Positions 61,665-64,000 of a stretch of DNA of 64,000 nucleotides are shown piece by piece. The notes beneath the pieces were generated by a model. That model saw only the letters and a list, made by a program, of their open reading frames with translations. It had not been told where the DNA came from and did not search any database. The DNA comes from SB11 sp965222995 (GTDB lineage: Bacteria > Bacteroidota > Bacteroidia > UBA8524). Both the position numbers and the translations under genes were made by a program. Position 1 is the stretch's first letter; each line of letters opens with the position of its first letter. The stretch covers positions 3,534,001-3,598,000 of the forward strand of contig OZ244977.1 of assembly GCA_965222995.1 (NCBI GenBank), read 5' to 3'.

Positions 61665-64000
61665 ATGAAAATTACTGTTGAAGACCTACTGAAAAAACGT
61701 GAGCAGCTAAAAAACGCCTATAAGGACTGCACAGGAAATACCTTTATTATTCTGTCATATCAGAACAATGAAAATTATAGAGCGTTAAAAGATCTAATCT
61801 TTGATAAAACAGGAAAAAATATTAGCACAGGAACATTATTAAAGTTTTTAAATAGAGATATATCGGATAATGAAGAAAGCGATATAATTAACTTCCATAG
61901 TAATACTATAGATATAATTGATGAGTTTATTTTAGCAAGCTCAAAATCTACCAAACAGAATTTTCAAGCTGAAATAGACAATGAGGTATTTAGCTTTTTA
62001 AAAAAATTACGCTTACGAATTAAAACCGGAAAACATGAAGGCTTAAAAAAACTTTATGAAGTTGGGGTCAACCTAGCAGATAAAAAACAAGATAAATTGG
62101 GCATTGCCTATCTACAACTCGAATACTCAAAAGTAATAGTATTTGATGATGTTAGTGAGGTAGATATCCTCATTCGGGATAGTCTTTCTGTAATGCAGAC
62201 GTATAATCTAACTGATGAAGTGTTAGATTTAAAACACCGATTATATTTAGTTAAAATAAAATTGGGTGAGTTAGCAGAGGCAAGTGTACTGGCAGAAGCA
62301 ACACTTGCCTTAGCCCGAGAGGCAGATTCTATTTCTTATATTGCCTATGCTCTTTTGCACTGCGCTTCGAGTGAGTTTGCCAAAGGAAACCTTAAACAGG
62401 CACAAGAGCTTATTGACAACTCTTTACAAGCAGGAACTACATGGGAACAAAGAGAACCCGAAAATGCACAACTACCAGACCTAAGGGCTGGCTGTTATCA
62501 ATTAAAATACACTATTGCTAACCAACAGGGAAACTATAAAGAAGCGAAGGCATATCTGTTAAAAGCCATTGAAGAAGGCAAAAAAATAGCACCTAATACC
62601 TTGTTATTGGCAAAATCAATGTTGGAAGTAGCCGAGTTGGAACTGGCTATTGGTGACGGGGATCACTTGGAAGGACTAAAATCATTAGAGGGAGCTATAC
62701 CCATTTTCATTAAACACTTAGATTGGGATAGTTACACCGACAGCGTAATAGTCTTTACGCATATGACTTTAATTATGGGAAATAATGAAATGGCTTATGA
62801 ATCTTTGTGCAAGGCTTTGGAAGTATTATCCCCAATTGATGAACAAGAGTTTAATGTTTGCAGGTTGTATATAGAGGCAGGAGATTATTTTATGTTGTTG
62901 AATAAGCTTGATAAAGCATATGGAAATTATGATTATGCCTTAGCTATTGCTGAAAAGCATACTTTCAAAAGCATTATACTGACTTCCGTTTTGGGGCTTA
63001 TCCAAGTTGCCAATTTAAGGAGTGATACTAAGCTAAGAGACCTTTATATCAAACAAATTTTACCTCTTCTCTATGAGGAAGAAAAAAAGCCTTTATCTGA
63101 AAGTGAAAGGGCAACACTTAATTTACATTTTGGTGAACTCTTTTTTTCTCAAGATTACTATGAAGGAGCATTACAGTATTATTCAACTGCCTCAAAACAA
63201 TTCAAGGCACTAGAAAATTCAAAGGATTATTTTTCTTCTTTATTTTATTGTGGGTTATGCCATTTCTATTTACGCAACAAAGCTGACGCGATAAAAACAC
63301 TTAAGAAAGTATATGACCTTACGGCTGGTAAACAGTATTTTTTGATTGCTTTCAAAGTCAGAACTTTTTGTGCTTATTATTTCTTTTTGCAGGCGGATTA
63401 TGAAATGTCCAAACGCTATTTTAAGGAAGCGGTATATCTTGCCAAAAAGCATTCCCTTCAATCGTTCAATCTTTATGGTATCCTGCTATATGAATTGGGC
63501 AATATAGAAAAGATAGTAAGCCCCAATAGTACTTGTACTTCTTTTGAGGTTTTAATTCGGAGATTATTTGACGGTGTTGCTACTTTAAAGAAAAGAAAGT
63601 TACCTGTTAATCCATATATCCGTTTTTGGTTTTTCACTCATTTTGTATGTGTATGGAAACACTATTATCATAGTTCAGGTACTAAATCCGCCTTATTTAT
63701 TAATGATGTTAATTCGGCTAAACAGCTTTCTACGTCTCTCGCTTGGCTATTTGATTTCTTTTTTGTTTTTCTGCCTTCCAGTCCCGAAAAAGGAGACCAT
63801 GACCTATTTGTCTTTCCTTTTAATGATTTATTGAAAGATGAGGCTGTCATTAAAAATTCCTCGCAAAATGCAGTAGAGTTTGTCCAGCGTGTTATTGATG
63901 ATATATCTGATACCACTAGTAATGAAACAAAATATTCCGCTTCTAAAACTGATGAGGATTGGGTTGTAAGAGGATTTGCCTACGAGTTGCCTCATAGGTT
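61665..64000 (+). CDS. long TPR-repeat protein (3' partial)
   Basis: The frame starts at ATG 61665 and is open to the window end (778 codons visible). The N-terminus has a helical module like the one in the 54405 gene (YRALKDLIFDKTGKNISTGT, then LLKFLNR). Many TPR-like helices follow (GIAYLQLEYSKVIVFDD, QGNYKEAKAYLLKAIEEG, LNKLDKAYGNYDYALAIAEK). No catalytic domain is seen in the visible part. It may be a signalling protein whose C-terminus (HTH or kinase) lies beyond the window. Confidence 0.8.
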   Translation, partial: MKITVEDLLKKREQLKNAYKDCTGNTFIILSYQNNENYRALKDLIFDKTGKNISTGTLLKFLNRDISDNEESDIINFHSNTIDIIDEFILASSKSTKQNFQAEIDNEVFSFLKKLRLRIKTGKHEGLKKLYEVGVNLADKKQDKLGIAYLQLEYSKVIVFDDVSEVDILIRDSLSVMQTYNLTDEVLDLKHRLYLVKIKLGELAEASVLAEATLALAREADSISYIAYALLHCASSEFAKGNLKQAQELIDNSLQAGTTWEQREPENAQLPDLRAGCYQLKYTIANQQGNYKEAKAYLLKAIEEGKKIAPNTLLLAKSMLEVAELELAIGDGDHLEGLKSLEGAIPIFIKHLDWDSYTDSVIVFTHMTLIMGNNEMAYESLCKALEVLSPIDEQEFNVCRLYIEAGDYFMLLNKLDKAYGNYDYALAIAEKHTFKSIILTSVLGLIQVANLRSDTKLRDLYIKQILPLLYEEEKKPLSESERATLNLHFGELFFSQDYYEGALQYYSTASKQFKALENSKDYFSSLFYCGLCHFYLRNKADAIKTLKKVYDLTAGKQYFLIAFKVRTFCAYYFFLQADYEMSKRYFKEAVYLAKKHSLQSFNLYGILLYELGNIEKIVSPNSTCTSFEVLIRRLFDGVATLKKRKLPVNPYIRFWFFTHFVCVWKHYYHSSGTKSALFINDVNSAKQLSTSLAWLFDFFFVFLPSSPEKGDHDLFVFPFNDLLKDEAVIKNSSQNAVEFVQRVIDDISDTTSNETKYSASKTDEDWVVRGFAYELPHR

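Noticed and set aside
1..64000. CRISPR array, rRNA, group II intron or retron
   Set aside because: No regularly spaced repeats, no rRNA sequence and no reverse transcriptase were seen.

Overview
The window comes from an AT-rich Bacteroidota chromosome. The evidence is several secreted proteins with type IX secretion (T9SS) sorting domains of both type A and type B, a PorX response regulator, promoters of the TTG-N19-TAnnTTTG type, and mostly absent Shine-Dalgarno sequences. No species call is possible from the sequence.

Bases 1-22.9 kb are ordinary chromosome. They hold T9SS-exported proteins (1-5.4 kb, 11.2 kb), a run of small regulator/enzyme genes (AraC, MarR, LuxR, two VOC proteins, SRPBCC, DUF4199), and the block porX-tsaE-lipoprotein-ald. 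Convergent to that block lie dnaN, a carboxypeptidase-regulatory-like protein, a BadF-type kinase and gapA. This part ends at a tRNA-Glu(TTC) gene (22920-22991) with a good promoter.

From the tRNA to the right edge (about 41 kb) the window is a mobile region with no normal housekeeping genes. A large serine recombinase lies against the tRNA, and its last codons are read from the tRNA gene itself. Next is the most interesting cargo. A divergent locus has an ECF-like sigma factor plus an AAGPFD-motif protein on one strand, and a ubiquitin-like protein, an E2-E1 fusion and a JAB/JAMM peptidase in a tightly coupled operon on the other. This is a bacterial ubiquitin-like conjugation system of the Bil/Bub class. 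A HerA/TraD-type ATPase, a second serine recombinase, an XRE regulator, a degenerate RuvC-like protein and a degenerate ArdC-like protein follow. Three upstream regions in this stretch share a motif around GGTCTATTT.

At 34.4-39.3 kb are three secreted proteins (fibre-like, lipoprotein, T9SS-sorted), followed by an IS110-family transposase and two attC-like palindromes. From 41 to 45 kb there are conjugative-element accessory genes, a DUF1036 membrane protein, and XRE and LytTR regulators. Two DUF2958 paralogues (45.1 and 55.7 kb) bracket a cargo block containing an outer-membrane protein, an HpaA-like lipoprotein, three small proteins with an H-x3-C...C-x2-C motif, a TIR-transmembrane protein, an HNH nuclease, a TPR histidine kinase with a LytTR response regulator, and small secreted proteins.

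The right end (56.2-61.4 kb) is a mobilisation module on the minus strand: a membrane protein, a lipoprotein, a VirD4/TraG coupling ATPase, MobC and a MobA-type relaxase. The window closes inside a long TPR protein. No complete type IV secretion channel is visible, so the element is either mobilisable or its transfer genes lie beyond 64 kb. The right attachment site was not found by eye.
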